Shown here: piece by piece, positions 37,404 through 47,600 of the stretch | Layout: each line of letters begins with the position of its first letter | Numbering within the stretch: position 1 is the stretch's first letter | Source: Nocardiopsis sp. TSRI0078 | GTDB taxonomy: Bacteria; Actinomycetota; Actinomycetes; Streptosporangiales; Streptosporangiaceae | DNA: 64,000 nt | Reading direction: 5' to 3' | NCBI RefSeq assembly: GCF_001905145.1 | Contig: NZ_LWLB01000012.1 | Coordinates: 372,001-436,000 of the forward strand | Notes under the pieces: generated by a model | Seen by the model: the letters and a program-made list of their open reading frames with translations, nothing else | Database searches by the model: none | What the model was told of the DNA's origin: nothing | Made by a program: the position numbers and the translations under genes

Positions 37404-37976
37404 ACCTCTGGAGTGGACGCCCGGGACAGACGCCCGGGTCCCGCCGCGGCCGGGCACCGGAGGGTGTGCGGACGGGTCGTGAGGCCCCGCACCGCCCGCG
37501 GTCATCACGGGACCCGCGCGGTGAACCGTCGTTTCGCGCCCGGCCCCGGACGGGGCCGGAACCGGTCCCGAGGAACGCCTGCCTCTCGACGCGCTCCCCG
37601 CCCGTCCGGCCGGCGGGGACCGGCGCTCGACCGGGAGACCGCGGCTTCGGCCCGCTGCCCGCGCACCGACAGGCCTGTCTGCGGTTTCCCGTCACCCGTG
37701 GATATGTCCGACGGAGACCAGGTACGAAGGGCCTCGGGAACCGAACTCGACCGGGCCGCGCCGCGCGACGGCACAGGCGATAGCCTGACCCGCGTCCCGG
37801 GCCGCCCATTCGAGCGGGAAAGCCTGTGGATCTCCTCTTCACGGAGAGCCGGAGAGGAGGCGGCCCCGTGTTCGCAGGGAACACCGGCAGCCCGTCCAAG
37901 CCCAGGGAGACTCCCTCCGGAGCGTCCCCACGCCATCCGCTGCTCGGAGACGTCGACACCCGAGAGGGAAACCACC
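37404..37976. other. 573-bp stretch without a supported gene
   Basis: GC-rich spacer after the STAND gene. GACGCCCGGG occurs twice within 37,410-37,435 and could fold into a terminator-like structure with neighbouring CCCGGGTC. Frames are open only by composition. The AlkD-like gene's promoter must lie near its right end, but I cannot point to one. Confidence 0.4.
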
Positions 37977-39098
37977 ATGTCCGGCGAATACAGCCTCAAG
38001 AAACACTTCACGAGTGAGACCGCCACAATCCTGGGCGAACGCATCCGAGGAGCCCTCCCTGACTTCGACACCGCGGGGTACGCGGCCGAGGTCGACCGCC
38101 GCGTCCCCGGCCTGGAGCTCAAGGACCGGGTCCTGGTCCTGGCGGAGGGCCTGCGTTCACGCCTTCCCGAGGACTACGCCAAGGCCCTGGAGGTTCTGGG
38201 CGCCACCCTCGGGGACGAACTCCCCGAGGGCCAGGGAATGTTCACGGTGAGCTGGTTCCTCATGCCGGTGGCCCGCTACGTCGAGGAATACGGCTTGGAC
38301 CACCCTGAGGAGTCCCTCGACTTCCTGGAGGCGGTGACACGCTGCCACACCGCCGAATACGCCATCCGTCCGTTTGTCGCGAGGCACCGGGAAACGACGA
38401 TGGAACGTGTCAGGCGGTGGGCGCTCGACCCCAGCCGCAATGTCCGGCGGCTGGCCAGTGAGGGAATCCGCCCGAGGCTCCCGTGGGCGAGCAGGCTGCC
38501 GTTCTTCGTCGAGGACCCCGCCCCCGTGCTCGACGTCCTCGAACTGCTGCGCAGCGACCCTTCGGACTATGTTCGCAAGTCCGTGGCCAACAACCTGAAC
38601 GACATCTCCAAAGAGCATCCGGAGATCGCGCTCGCGACCGTTCGGCGCTGGTCCCGGGAGAGCCCGACCCCCGAGACCGCGTGGATCGTCAGGCACGCCC
38701 TGCGCACCCTCGTCAAGGCGGGGGACCAGGAGGCCCTGGCCGTGCTCGGGACCACGGGAGGCGAACACGTCAGGGTGCACGGTATGACCGCGCGCCCCGC
38801 GGCCCTCCGTCTGGGCGACACGCTCACCCTCCGTTTCGCCGTCGAGAACACCGACACACGTGCACACCGTGTGACCGTGGACTACGTGGTCCACCACGTG
38901 CGCAAGAACGGGCGGCTCATCCCCAAGGTCTTCAAGCTCTCCGACCTCGACCTGGCCCCCGGAGAGGTCAGGCACCTGGAGAAGGCGCACACGATCAGGG
39001 AGGTCCGGACGCGCAGGTACTACCCGGGCGAGCACCTCGTCGACGTCCAGGTGAACGGGCTGACCATGGCCACCGAGAGATTCGAGCTCCTGCCATGA
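37977..39098 (+). CDS. AlkD-like DNA alkylation repair protein
   Basis: 373-aa protein built of HEAT-like repeats of the AlkC/AlkD superfamily: LGERIRGALPDFDTAGYAAE, FLEAVTRCHTAEYAIRPFVA, RRWALDPSRNVRRLASEGIR, LLRSDPSDYVRKSVANNLND. The repeat S-x-x-x-V-R-(R/K)-x-(V/L)-A-x-x and the N-terminal layout match actinobacterial 'DNA alkylation repair' proteins that excise bulky or cationic alkylated bases. The last 100 residues (RLGDTLTLRFAVENTDTRAH, VVHHVRKNGRLIPKVF) form the usual C-terminal beta domain. ATG at 37977 with GAGAGGGA upstream. Apparently monocistronic. Confirmation would need the catalytic aromatic/acidic residues to be aligned. Confidence 0.85.
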   Translation: MSGEYSLKKHFTSETATILGERIRGALPDFDTAGYAAEVDRRVPGLELKDRVLVLAEGLRSRLPEDYAKALEVLGATLGDELPEGQGMFTVSWFLMPVARYVEEYGLDHPEESLDFLEAVTRCHTAEYAIRPFVARHRETTMERVRRWALDPSRNVRRLASEGIRPRLPWASRLPFFVEDPAPVLDVLELLRSDPSDYVRKSVANNLNDISKEHPEIALATVRRWSRESPTPETAWIVRHALRTLVKAGDQEALAVLGTTGGEHVRVHGMTARPAALRLGDTLTLRFAVENTDTRAHRVTVDYVVHHVRKNGRLIPKVFKLSDLDLAPGEVRHLEKAHTIREVRTRRYYPGEHLVDVQVNGLTMATERFELLP

Positions 39099-39453
39099 GC
39101 GTCCTCCGCGACCTCGTGCGGTGAGGGAGGACGGCGTCTCCCACCTAGCCCGGGAACAGGCGGCCCCGTCCGGGAGCCGCCGCCGGAAGGAGTCGCGCCG
39201 ATGGCCCCGCGGCCGGCCTCGGCCGCCAACACCCGCATGGACGGGTTCTCAGCGGCCATGCGGGCACGCGGCATGCCGTGGTACGGCCCCGTCCCGGGGC
39301 CTGTGGGAGGTGGGCCCGGGCGGGGCCGTCACCGGTGGAGCCTCCCCGAGGGGTGTGCCCGTCCCGTCCACCGCGCGCGGCGGGAGGGCCCCGGCCCCCG
39401 CCTCGGCCGTCGGAACCGGCTCCGTCCTCGGCCGTGCGCGGGACCGGCGAAGG
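39099..39453. other. 355-bp convergent spacer
   Basis: Lies between the ends of the AlkD-like gene (+) and the acidic membrane protein (-). Very GC-rich and open in several frames without recognisable protein. I see no clear terminator hairpin longer than a few base pairs. Confidence 0.4.
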
Positions 39454-40476
39454 TCAGGGACCGTCCTCGGACGCCTGGGCGCCGCCGGTGCCCGGCAGCG
39501 CGTCGTCGCCGTCCAGCTCCGGGTACTCCTCGCGGATGCGCCGCGCCACCTCGGAGAAGCCGCCCCGCTCCAGGATCTCCAGCTGGTCGCGGGCGAACTC
39601 CGTGCGGGTGGGCCCGCTCCGGAGGGAGTCGATCAGTCCTCGCAGGATCGCGACCTGCACGTCGCGCTCGGCCGACTCGTGGCCGCCGCCCTCGGCGGGC
39701 CACCAGTAGCTCTCATAGCCCTCGACATCGACGTCACTGCCCGGGCCGGGGGGCACGGCGTCGTCCTCCCCGTAGTCCGGCGGGTCGCCGAGGGGGTCGC
39801 CCAGCGGGTCGAGCTCCCCGTCCGCCGCCGGGCGCGGAGGCAGGACCGGGCCCGCCGGTCCGACCGTGAACTCCTCCCGCTCCTCCTCGGCGTCGCGGAC
39901 GGCCTCGCGCAGCTCGCGGTCCTTGCGGAGCCCGGCCATGCGGCTCAGCCGCTCGGCGTCCTCCTCCCGCAGGCGCAGGCCCACCTCCTCCGCCCACACC
40001 ACGATCCCCGCGCCGGTGACCGCGGTCTCCACCGCGAGCCGGGCGGCGAGCTCGCACTCGGCGACTCCGTGGTCCGAGGGGTCCACGCCGCGGGCCAGTT
40101 CCGAGGCCCGGGTGACGACCGCCAGGACGGCGGGAGCGACCGGGTTGCGCAGGCGCAGGTCCACGTGGCCGTCCCACCGCCAGTGCACCACGGCGGAGAA
40201 CACCAGGTCGTAGTCCTGTACGGCGCTGGGCAGCGCGACCGGGCGCACCCGGGTGCCGTGTGCGGCGTTGGAGCCCGCCGGGACCGGGTCGGGGTCTTCG
40301 GATACGCCGGGAGGACCCGGCCTCCCGAGGGCGTCGCCGGTTCCTGTGACCGCGACACCGAAGTGCTGGAGGAGGGCTCCCAGGAGCAGCACGGCCGGGA
40401 TCCACAGAAGTGTCCAGGGGCCGGCCAGGGGGTAGAGCACGCAAGGGACGACGACCACCGCGGTGATGGCCGCCAC
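39454..40476 (-). CDS. Acidic protein with N-terminal membrane segments, unknown function
   Basis: About 340 aa. The N-terminus has two hydrophobic segments (AAITAVVVVPCVLYPLAG; TLLWIPAVLLLGALLQHFGV). The cytoplasmic or exposed part contains QDYDLVFSAVVHWRWDGHVD, LAVVTRASELARGVDPSDHG and AARLAVETAVTGAGIVVWAE, ending in a strongly acidic tail with EFARDQLEILERGG. No family recognised. The start is uncertain: AGGAGG sits upstream but is followed at the right spacing by GTC, so I use the first GTG (40476). A missing base or a start further upstream is possible. Divergent from the acyltransferase gene. Confidence 0.68.
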   Translation of the reverse strand: MAAITAVVVVPCVLYPLAGPWTLLWIPAVLLLGALLQHFGVAVTGTGDALGRPGPPGVSEDPDPVPAGSNAAHGTRVRPVALPSAVQDYDLVFSAVVHWRWDGHVDLRLRNPVAPAVLAVVTRASELARGVDPSDHGVAECELAARLAVETAVTGAGIVVWAEEVGLRLREEDAERLSRMAGLRKDRELREAVRDAEEEREEFTVGPAGPVLPPRPAADGELDPLGDPLGDPPDYGEDDAVPPGPGSDVDVEGYESYWWPAEGGGHESAERDVQVAILRGLIDSLRSGPTRTEFARDQLEILERGGFSEVARRIREEYPELDGDDALPGTGGAQASEDGP

Positions 40477-40836
40477 GAGGCGCGTCGGGATGGCGGGGGT
40501 GACTGTGTGCCTCCTCTCGCGGCGCGGCCGTGCCGGGCCGCGTCCGGGTGGGTACGGTGGCGATCGGCACCGCACGAGGCCGGACGACTCCTTCGGGGGA
40601 CACCCGACAGTCTGCCCCAGATTCGGAGCGGACGTGTCACGAACGGGACCGCACGCCCGCGGGCGAACAGCCGGCCACGGGAGCGTGTCGTACACGCCCC
40701 CGTTGGGCGAACAACCGGCTCCGTACCGCCTCCGGGGTCGCCGCCGGTCCCCGGCACACCACACAATGCGGTCATCCCCCATAACGACCGCTCCGGTCGT
40801 GTCCCGTCGCCGAGCCCGTTCCTCGGAGCCAGCCCT
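40477..40836. other. 360-bp divergent promoter region
   Basis: Separates the acidic membrane-protein gene (-) from the acyltransferase gene (+). It should carry both promoters. Apart from GC-rich text with a few short AC-rich stretches around 40,740-40,780, I find no distinctive operator or hairpin. Confidence 0.4.
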
Positions 40837-42864
40837 ATGTTCACAGCACCCGCCCGGACCGGGCGCCGGTTCCGCCCCGAGGTCCAGGGGCTGCGTGCCG
40901 TCGCCGTCCTCCTGGTCCTCGTCTACCACCTGACCCCCGCCCTGCTTCCAGGCGGCTACGTCGGCGTCGACGTGTTCTTCGTGATCTCCGGCTTCCTCAT
41001 CACGTCCTTGCTGTACCGCGAGGCCCGCGAACACGGCCGGGTGTCGATCAGCGGCTTCTACGTGCGCCGGGTGCGGCGGCTGCTTCCCGCCGCGACCACG
41101 GTGCTGCTGGCCACCGGCGCCGTCGCGTTCCTCGTCCTGCCCGTGACCCGGCTCGCCGACACCGCCTGGCAACTGGTGGCCTCGGCCGCCTACGTGGAGA
41201 ACCTGTACCTGGCCCGCCAGGCGGTGGACTACCTGGCCTCGGACACCCCGCCCAGCCCCGTCCAGCACTTCTGGTCGCTGTCGGTGGAGGAGCAGTTCTA
41301 CCTGGTGTGGCCGCTGCTGTTCGTGGTGTGGGGGCTGGCCCGGCGCCGCTGGCGGGCCGAGACCCGCGCGCTCACCGTGCTCCTGGGCTCGGTGCTGGTG
41401 CTGTCCCTGGCCTGCTCGGTGCTGCTGACCCAGCGGGAGGCGGCCTCGGCGTACTTCCTCCCGTTCACCCGTGCCTGGGAGCTCGCCGTGGGCGGCCTGC
41501 TCGCGGTGGGGCTGGCACACGGCAGCCTGCCGGAGCGCTGGCGCCCCCTCCTGGGCTGGCTCGGCCTGGCCGCCGTCGCGGTCGCGGCGCTGGCCTACGA
41601 CGACGGCACGCCCTTCCCCGGCTGGGCGGCGGTTCTGCCGGTGCTGGGCAGCGCGGCGGTGATCGCGGCCGAGCAGTCCTCCGGACGGCTGCCGGCGTCC
41701 CGTCTGCTGGCCACCGCCCCGGCGCGGTGGATCGGCGACATGTCGTACTCGCTGTACCTGTGGCACTGGCCGCTGATCGTCTTCGCGCTGGTGCTCACCG
41801 GACGTGACCGGCTCGGCCCCCTGGAGGCCGTGGCGGTCGCGGCCCTGTCCGTGCTGCTGGCGTGGGGCACCAGGGTGTGGGTGGAGGACCCGGTGCGCGA
41901 CCGCGGCCTGATCCGCGGCGGCCGCTCCGCCCTGACCGTGGCCACCGCGGGCGTGGTGACGGTGGCCGCCGTGGGCGGCGCGGTGTACCTGCAGGCCGAA
42001 CGGGAGGGGTCGGTGTCGTTCGACCCCGCGGTGCACACCGGTCCCGCCGCGCTCGGGCAGGCTCCGGACACGACGCTGATCTATCCCTCCCCCGTCCGTG
42101 CCGAGGACGACGTGCCCACGCTGTACGAGGACGACTGCCAGGCCTCGCACTCCGAGACCGACCCCGGCGACCCGTGCGTGTACGGCCCCGAGGACGCCCG
42201 CGTGGACGTGGCGGTGGTCGGGGACTCCCACAGCGCCCAGTGGGTTCCGGCGCTGGAGGGGCTGGCAGCCGAGCGCGGCTGGCGGCTGTTCGTCTACACC
42301 AAGTCCTCGTGCGCGTTCACCGACACGGTGGTGAAGGGTCCCGACGGCGGCCCCTACACCACCTGCGGCAAGTGGAACCGCGCGGTGGTCGGAGAGCTGG
42401 AGGAGCTGCGGCCGGACCTGGTGTTCACCAGCTCGTCCACGGCCAGCGGACCGGCCGAGGAGTCCTCCCCCGAGCAGGAGCGGGCCGAGATGGCCGAGGG
42501 CATGAGCCGGCTGTGGGAGGACGTGGCTCGGGTCAGCGGCGAGATCGTCGCGCTGCGCGACACCCCGCGCGCACGCAAGGACGTGGTGGAGTGCGTCGCG
42601 GCCCACACCGAGGACCCGTCGCGGTGCGATCGGCCCGTGGAGGAGGCCTTCGACGACGCCGACCCCCAGGAGGACGCGGTCCGCTCCTTCGACGAGGGGG
42701 TCCACTGGATCGACCTCAGCGACCGCTTCTGCGTCGACGGCGTGTGCCCGGCGGTGATCGGCAACGTGATGGTCTACCGCGACGCCGGGCACATCACCAG
42801 CACCTACATCGAACTGCTCACCGACGACCTGGCCGCGCGGCTGGACGAGTCCGTGCGGCCCTGA
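40837..42864 (+). CDS. OafA/YrhL-type acyltransferase with SGNH domain
   Basis: 675-aa integral membrane O-acyltransferase fused to an extracellular SGNH hydrolase-like domain, the two-domain form that O-acetylates cell-surface polysaccharides. The acyltransferase-3 half (1-390) has the opening RPEVQGLRAVAVLLVLVYHL with its catalytic-type His, GGYVGVDVFFVISGFLIT, FYVRRVRRLLPAA, QHFWSLSVEEQFYLVWP and about ten TM helices, with GDMSYSLYLWHWPLIVF near the end. The C-terminal half shows the block I motif VVGDSHSAQW and a closing DAGHITSTY carrying the catalytic His. ATG with GGAG 9 bases upstream. The target polymer cannot be read from context. Confidence 0.95.
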   Translation: MFTAPARTGRRFRPEVQGLRAVAVLLVLVYHLTPALLPGGYVGVDVFFVISGFLITSLLYREAREHGRVSISGFYVRRVRRLLPAATTVLLATGAVAFLVLPVTRLADTAWQLVASAAYVENLYLARQAVDYLASDTPPSPVQHFWSLSVEEQFYLVWPLLFVVWGLARRRWRAETRALTVLLGSVLVLSLACSVLLTQREAASAYFLPFTRAWELAVGGLLAVGLAHGSLPERWRPLLGWLGLAAVAVAALAYDDGTPFPGWAAVLPVLGSAAVIAAEQSSGRLPASRLLATAPARWIGDMSYSLYLWHWPLIVFALVLTGRDRLGPLEAVAVAALSVLLAWGTRVWVEDPVRDRGLIRGGRSALTVATAGVVTVAAVGGAVYLQAEREGSVSFDPAVHTGPAALGQAPDTTLIYPSPVRAEDDVPTLYEDDCQASHSETDPGDPCVYGPEDARVDVAVVGDSHSAQWVPALEGLAAERGWRLFVYTKSSCAFTDTVVKGPDGGPYTTCGKWNRAVVGELEELRPDLVFTSSSTASGPAEESSPEQERAEMAEGMSRLWEDVARVSGEIVALRDTPRARKDVVECVAAHTEDPSRCDRPVEEAFDDADPQEDAVRSFDEGVHWIDLSDRFCVDGVCPAVIGNVMVYRDAGHITSTYIELLTDDLAARLDESVRP

Positions 42865-42954
42865 GGCGCGCACGCCCGCCCCAGGGGCGGGGAGGGCGGC
42901 GGTTAGGCTCGTTCCACCCAGACGCACCGCCGTCCCCCACCCCCTGGAGAGTCC

Positions 42955-43973
42955 GTGCAACCCCCCGCCGTGCCTGCTCCCCGTCCGTCCCCGCCCTGGC
43001 CTCGGGCGCCCTCGTCCTCGCCCTGACGGGCTGTTCCCTGTTCGGGGACGCGTCCGTGCCCGACGGCCCCTCCCCGGAGGAGGCCGCGCCCGCCGGGGAG
43101 GCCTCGCCCGCCGAGGAGGCCGCCTCGGGCTTCGTCCGGCCGGAGGAGCCCTACGCGGGCATGGACGCCGAGCTGAGCGAGCGCCTGCACCTGCCGGTGT
43201 ACGACCACCGGCTCGACGAGTACGAGGGGTACGTCGTCAGCAGGGCGGTGGACACCCTGGTCGTGGAGTGCCTGGCCGACCTCGGCTACGAGGCCTCGGT
43301 CAACGCCGACACGCGGATGGACCCCCTGACCATGCGGGGTTTCGGGCCCCAGCGCGAGTACCGCCGGTACGGGAGCACCCGTATCGACATCGCCGAGGAG
43401 CACGCGTTCGGGCTGCCCGGCGGCGACGGGGGCGACCCCGCCTACCGGATCGGGGGCGACGCGGACCTGCGTGCCGGGGCGGAGGCGGCGGTCAGCGGTC
43501 AGGTAGAGGACGTGCGGACTCCCTCGGGCGAACCGCTGCCCGAGGGCGGCTGCCTCACCTGGGCGCGCCGGCAGATCGAGCCGGGCAGCCCGATGCCCTT
43601 CGAGACCGGGGAGGACGGCACCCCCGCCGACGTCCCGTCCTCCCACATGCTCGTGGAGGACCTTCTCGGCGAGTCCTTCCTCGCCGCGATGGAGGACCCC
43701 CGTGTCACCGCGGCCGCCGCGGCCTGGCAGGAGTGCATGGCCGAGCGCGTGGACGGATACCACGGCACCCCGACCTCCGGCGAGGGCGCGGCCCCCGAGG
43801 CCGCGGTCCCCAGCGTGGAGTGCAAGGACTCCTCCGGCTACCTGGACGCGTTCGTCGGCGCCGAGCGCGACGTCCTGGATGGCCTGGTCGCGGAGCACGA
43901 GGAGGCCCTCACCGCGCGCCACGACCGGCTCCGGAAGAACCTGGGTGCCTCGCTGGAGATCCTCGGCTGGTAG
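42955..43973 (+). CDS. Lipoprotein, frame interrupted in the signal peptide
   Basis: The long frame encodes a classic lipoprotein: PSVPALASGALVLALTGC-SL with a lipobox Cys, an acidic Pro/Glu linker, then a 270-residue exported domain (YDHRLDEYEGYVVSRAVDTL; VECLADLGYEASVNADTRMD; GGCLTWARRQIEP; AWQECMAERVDGY; VECKDSSGYLDAFVGAERDV). No start codon exists in that frame. A GTG at 42955 with GGAGAG upstream is in the wrong frame by one base, and making the C run at 42961-42966 seven long joins them (VQPPRRACSPSVP...), giving 339 aa. The homologue at 15586-16414 shares the Cys/Trp pattern. Function unknown; probably intact in the real genome. Confidence 0.8.
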
Positions 43974-44631
43974 GAGCACACACGTCACCGGCGGCCGGGC
44001 CGCGCGGCCGGACCCGCGTCCAGGGGCGGAGGTAGAGCCGAAAGCGATGACTCGCCCCCGGGGGTTGAGCACCCGGTACGCCTTCCTGGCCCCGCGCGGG
44101 GGTTCGCGGTCGTCCACACCGGAACCCGCTACCGCGGTAGTGGGCACGCACAGAACACCGGCGGCGGAAGGGGCAAAGGAAAGACCACAGGACGCCCGAA
44201 CGCCCCCTTCCCGTCGCCACGGCATTCTTCCGCTTGTCCGATCAGGGACTGACAAACGCGTTCTTATTTCTCATAACCCCAGTTCAGTGCCTATCGTCTG
44301 GTTTTATTCCACATCGGTAAATATGGGACAGACACGCGCAGGGGCAAAAGTCCCGTGTTCTCCCCGTCAACGCACCACTGGTGGGTATGCTCGTCGTGTT
44401 CCTGAACGGCTGTACCGCGAAAGCGACAGCGGTGAAAGGCGGAGCGATGCGATTACCACCACGGCGAAAGGCGCCGGCCGGGAGATGACGTAGTCCTCCG
44501 GGCCCGCCGCGGGGCCGCCCCGCTGACCGGCGCCGCCTTTCCCGTCTCCTCCGGACACCGCCACCCGCACCCCCACCACCCCCTCACCGGACCGTACGAC
44601 CACGACCACACGAGGGGAGCGGCACCGCACG
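43974..44631. other. 658-bp region upstream of the GTPase operon
   Basis: Contains a notably AT-rich patch at about 44,255-44,330 (TTCTTATTTCTCATAAC, TTTTATTCCACATC, TAAATATGGG) inside otherwise GC-rich DNA. This is the likely promoter and control region of the following five-gene operon. A 56-codon frame starts at ATG 44323 but its product is Arg/Thr-rich and unremarkable. No sigma-factor consensus is clear enough to name. Confidence 0.45.
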
Positions 44632-47600
44632 ATGCCCTGGGACGCACAGGACCGCACACGTTACGAGGACGAGGTACTGGTGGCCGCGCGTGCCCGCGGG
44701 CTCCCGGCGGACCTGTTCACGCGCTACGGCATCGGCCCCCGCCTGGAGCGGCGGCTGCGCGCCGACCCCGCCGCCTTCACCGAGTACGTCGCCGAGGTGT
44801 GCGCCTACTGGCGTGCGCTGCAGGGCCGGCGCCGCTCCCTGAAGAAGGTGCTGGCCGACCTGATCGCCGACCACGAGCGCATGGAGGACGAGGGCGCGCT
44901 CACCCACGCCCACTTCCACAGGGTGCGCTGCGAGACGGCCCGGCGCGCGCTGGCCGAGTGGTCCGAGATCGCCGGGAACCTGACCACCGCCCTGCTGGAC
45001 AGGGACGCCCTCCGGTCGATGATCGCGCCGGTGGGCGTGGCCGAGGCCGACGCCGAGCGCGTCCTGCTCGACCACGGCGTGCGTGTCGTGGACCGGCTGC
45101 CCGAACTGCCGGACGCACCGCCCGTACGCGCCTTCCGCGCCCTGCGCGAGAACCTGCGCGTCCGGGGCGTGGCCTTCTCCCCCATGGTGGTCTTCGGGGA
45201 GGAGCGCCTGGCCCACGGGTTCACCGTGCTGGACGGGTTCCGGCTCTGCGACGGCACCGCCCTGGACAAGGTCGCCCTGGACGAGGCTGCCCAGCGCGTG
45301 CGGCTGGAGGCGGCGACCGACGGCAAAACCGCGGCCGAGAACGTGCTGGAGATCCTGCGGGCCGAGGACGACTCGGCCCTGCGCGAGTCCCTCGTGCTGT
45401 GGGAGGTCGTCAGCGACCTGCGCGAGCGCCCGGAGTCCCTGACCGAGTCCGGGCTGGTCCGGCACTGGGTGCACCGGGGACTGGTCGAGGAGGAGGCCAT
45501 GCTGCTGGCCGCGGCCGTGCGTCACTCCGGCCCCCGCACCGATCCGGTCGTCCGGGCGGAGCGGGACGTGCGCGACCTGCTGGTGGACAACCAGCTGCGC
45601 CAGGCGCAGGAGGCCGCCGCCGACCTGCCCGAGGAGCACGACCTGCACGCCCGGCTGCGCGTACGGGTGCGCCAGGTGGAGGAGCTGACCGGGGAGGCGG
45701 ACCGTGCGCTGCGCGCGGGCGACCGCGAGGAGGCGGCGCGGGCGCTGGCGGCGGCGGTGGACGTGGCGGCCGACGACGAGGTGCTCGCCGCCCGGCTGGG
45801 CGAGGTCGAGCCGCTGCCTCCGCGCGGGGTGGAGGCCCGGGTCGACGGCCGGAGCGTGGTCGTGACCTGGCAGCCCAGCCCGAGCCTGGCCGGGACGGTC
45901 ACCTACCGGGTGACGCGGCGCACCGGACGGGACGGCAGCGCACGGGAGGTGCCGGTGGGCGAGCTGTCGGGGACCGAGATCACCGACACCGGCGCCCCGG
46001 TGGGCTCCGAGGCGCGCTACACCGTGGTGGCGGTGCGCGGAGGCCGCGGGGTGTCGGAGGCGGTCTCGACCCCGCCGGTGATGATCGCGCCGGAGGTCTC
46101 GTCGCTGCGGGTGTGCGCCGGCGAACGGGAGGTGTCCGGCTCCTGGGAGGCCCCGGCGGAGGCCGTGCGCGTGGAGGTGCTGCGCGGCGAGGGCGCCCCG
46201 CCGCGCGGGGCGGGCGACGGGGTACGCGTGGAGACGGACGGAACGGGGTTCCGCGACACCGGCGTCCGCACCGACGTGGAGTACCACTACCGGATCCGGG
46301 CCATCTACGTGACCTCGAACGGGCACGCGCGGGGGTCGGCCGGACTCGTTCGGCGGGCCAGTCCGGGCCCGTGCCCGGACCCGGTGCGGGACCTGTCCGT
46401 GCGACCGGACGGCGGTACGGACTTCGTGGCCTCGTGGACCAACCCGCCCCGGGGCCGGGTCGTGCTGCGCGTGGGGGCGGAGCCGCCCGAGTGGCCGCCG
46501 GGCACGGTGGTCGGCCCCGACGACCTGGACTCCTACGGCCGCGAGGTGGACCAGCGCCCGGTCACGGAGAACGCGGAGGGGACCGCCCGGGCCGCGGGAG
46601 GCTCCGGGGCCGCGGGGGTCCCGGACACCGCCCGGAGACCGGACGGCACCGATGCGGTGGAGGCGGCAGCCGCGGACGACGGGCCCGGGGACGCGGGCCC
46701 GGGCGCTCCTGGAAGGGGTCCGGCTCCGGGGCCGGCCGCCCCGGGAACGGGCTTCGCGCGGGCGGAGGGCCCGGCCCCCGTGACGCGCGAGGAGAGGGAG
46801 GGCGTCCGCGTACTCGGCCCCGCCGACAGGGCCGAGGTCGCCGTCCGCAACAGCCAGGTCCACGCCGCCGGTACTCCGGGCCCGCGGCCGGAGGGCCCCG
46901 CTCCGAGCACACCGGAACCGGCGGCAAGCGGGGAGAAGGAGGGCGTGCGGGTCCTGGGCCCCGCCGCGGCGCCCGGAGGCGGCGACGGAGGGCGCGCCGC
47001 GGCCCCGCCCGGGGCACCGGCGACCGGAGAGCACCAGGACGCGGGAGCCGCCGCCCCGATGCCGACCGGGGAGGAGGCGGCGTGGGAGGGCGTCCGGGTC
47101 CTCGGCCCCGACGAGGGGGCCGGAACCGGCGCCCACGGCGGCGGGCGCCACGCCATGAGCCCGCCGGAGCCCACCGCGCCGGCTTCGGAGGAGAGCGCCC
47201 CGGACACCGGCTTCAGCGAGGGGATGTCGTTCGGCGCCTGGACCGACCGGATCCGGGAGACGGGCGTGCACGCGGCGCACGCGGATGACGCGGCGCACGC
47301 GGATGATGCGGCGCACGCGGATGGTGCGGCACACGTGGATGACGCGGCGCACGCGGATGACGCGGCACACGTGGATGGTGCGGCACACCTCCCGCGTCCG
47401 AGGCGGTCGGCTCCGGAGGAGGACGGGACCGGGTTCGGCCTCCAGGACGACCAGACCCGCGACGCGGCCTCCCCCGGGACACGGGCGGCCGGCCAGGGCC
47501 GCCTCCCGCACCCCGGGCACCCGGCTTCGACGGAGTACGGGAACCAGGGGGACGTCCAGGTCCTCGACCCCGCCGAGGGCTCCCTCGACGGGAGCTGGAC

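Noticed and set aside
39454..42960. A 1,168-codon open frame running through the minus strand of the acyltransferase gene
   Set aside because: Only its last 340 codons look like protein (TM segments, then acidic domain). The upstream part is antisense to the well-supported acyltransferase gene.
47272..47388. A CRISPR-like array
   Set aside because: Units are 18 bp, contiguous without spacers and in frame with the protein; it is a coding minisatellite. No CRISPR array or cas gene was seen anywhere in the window.
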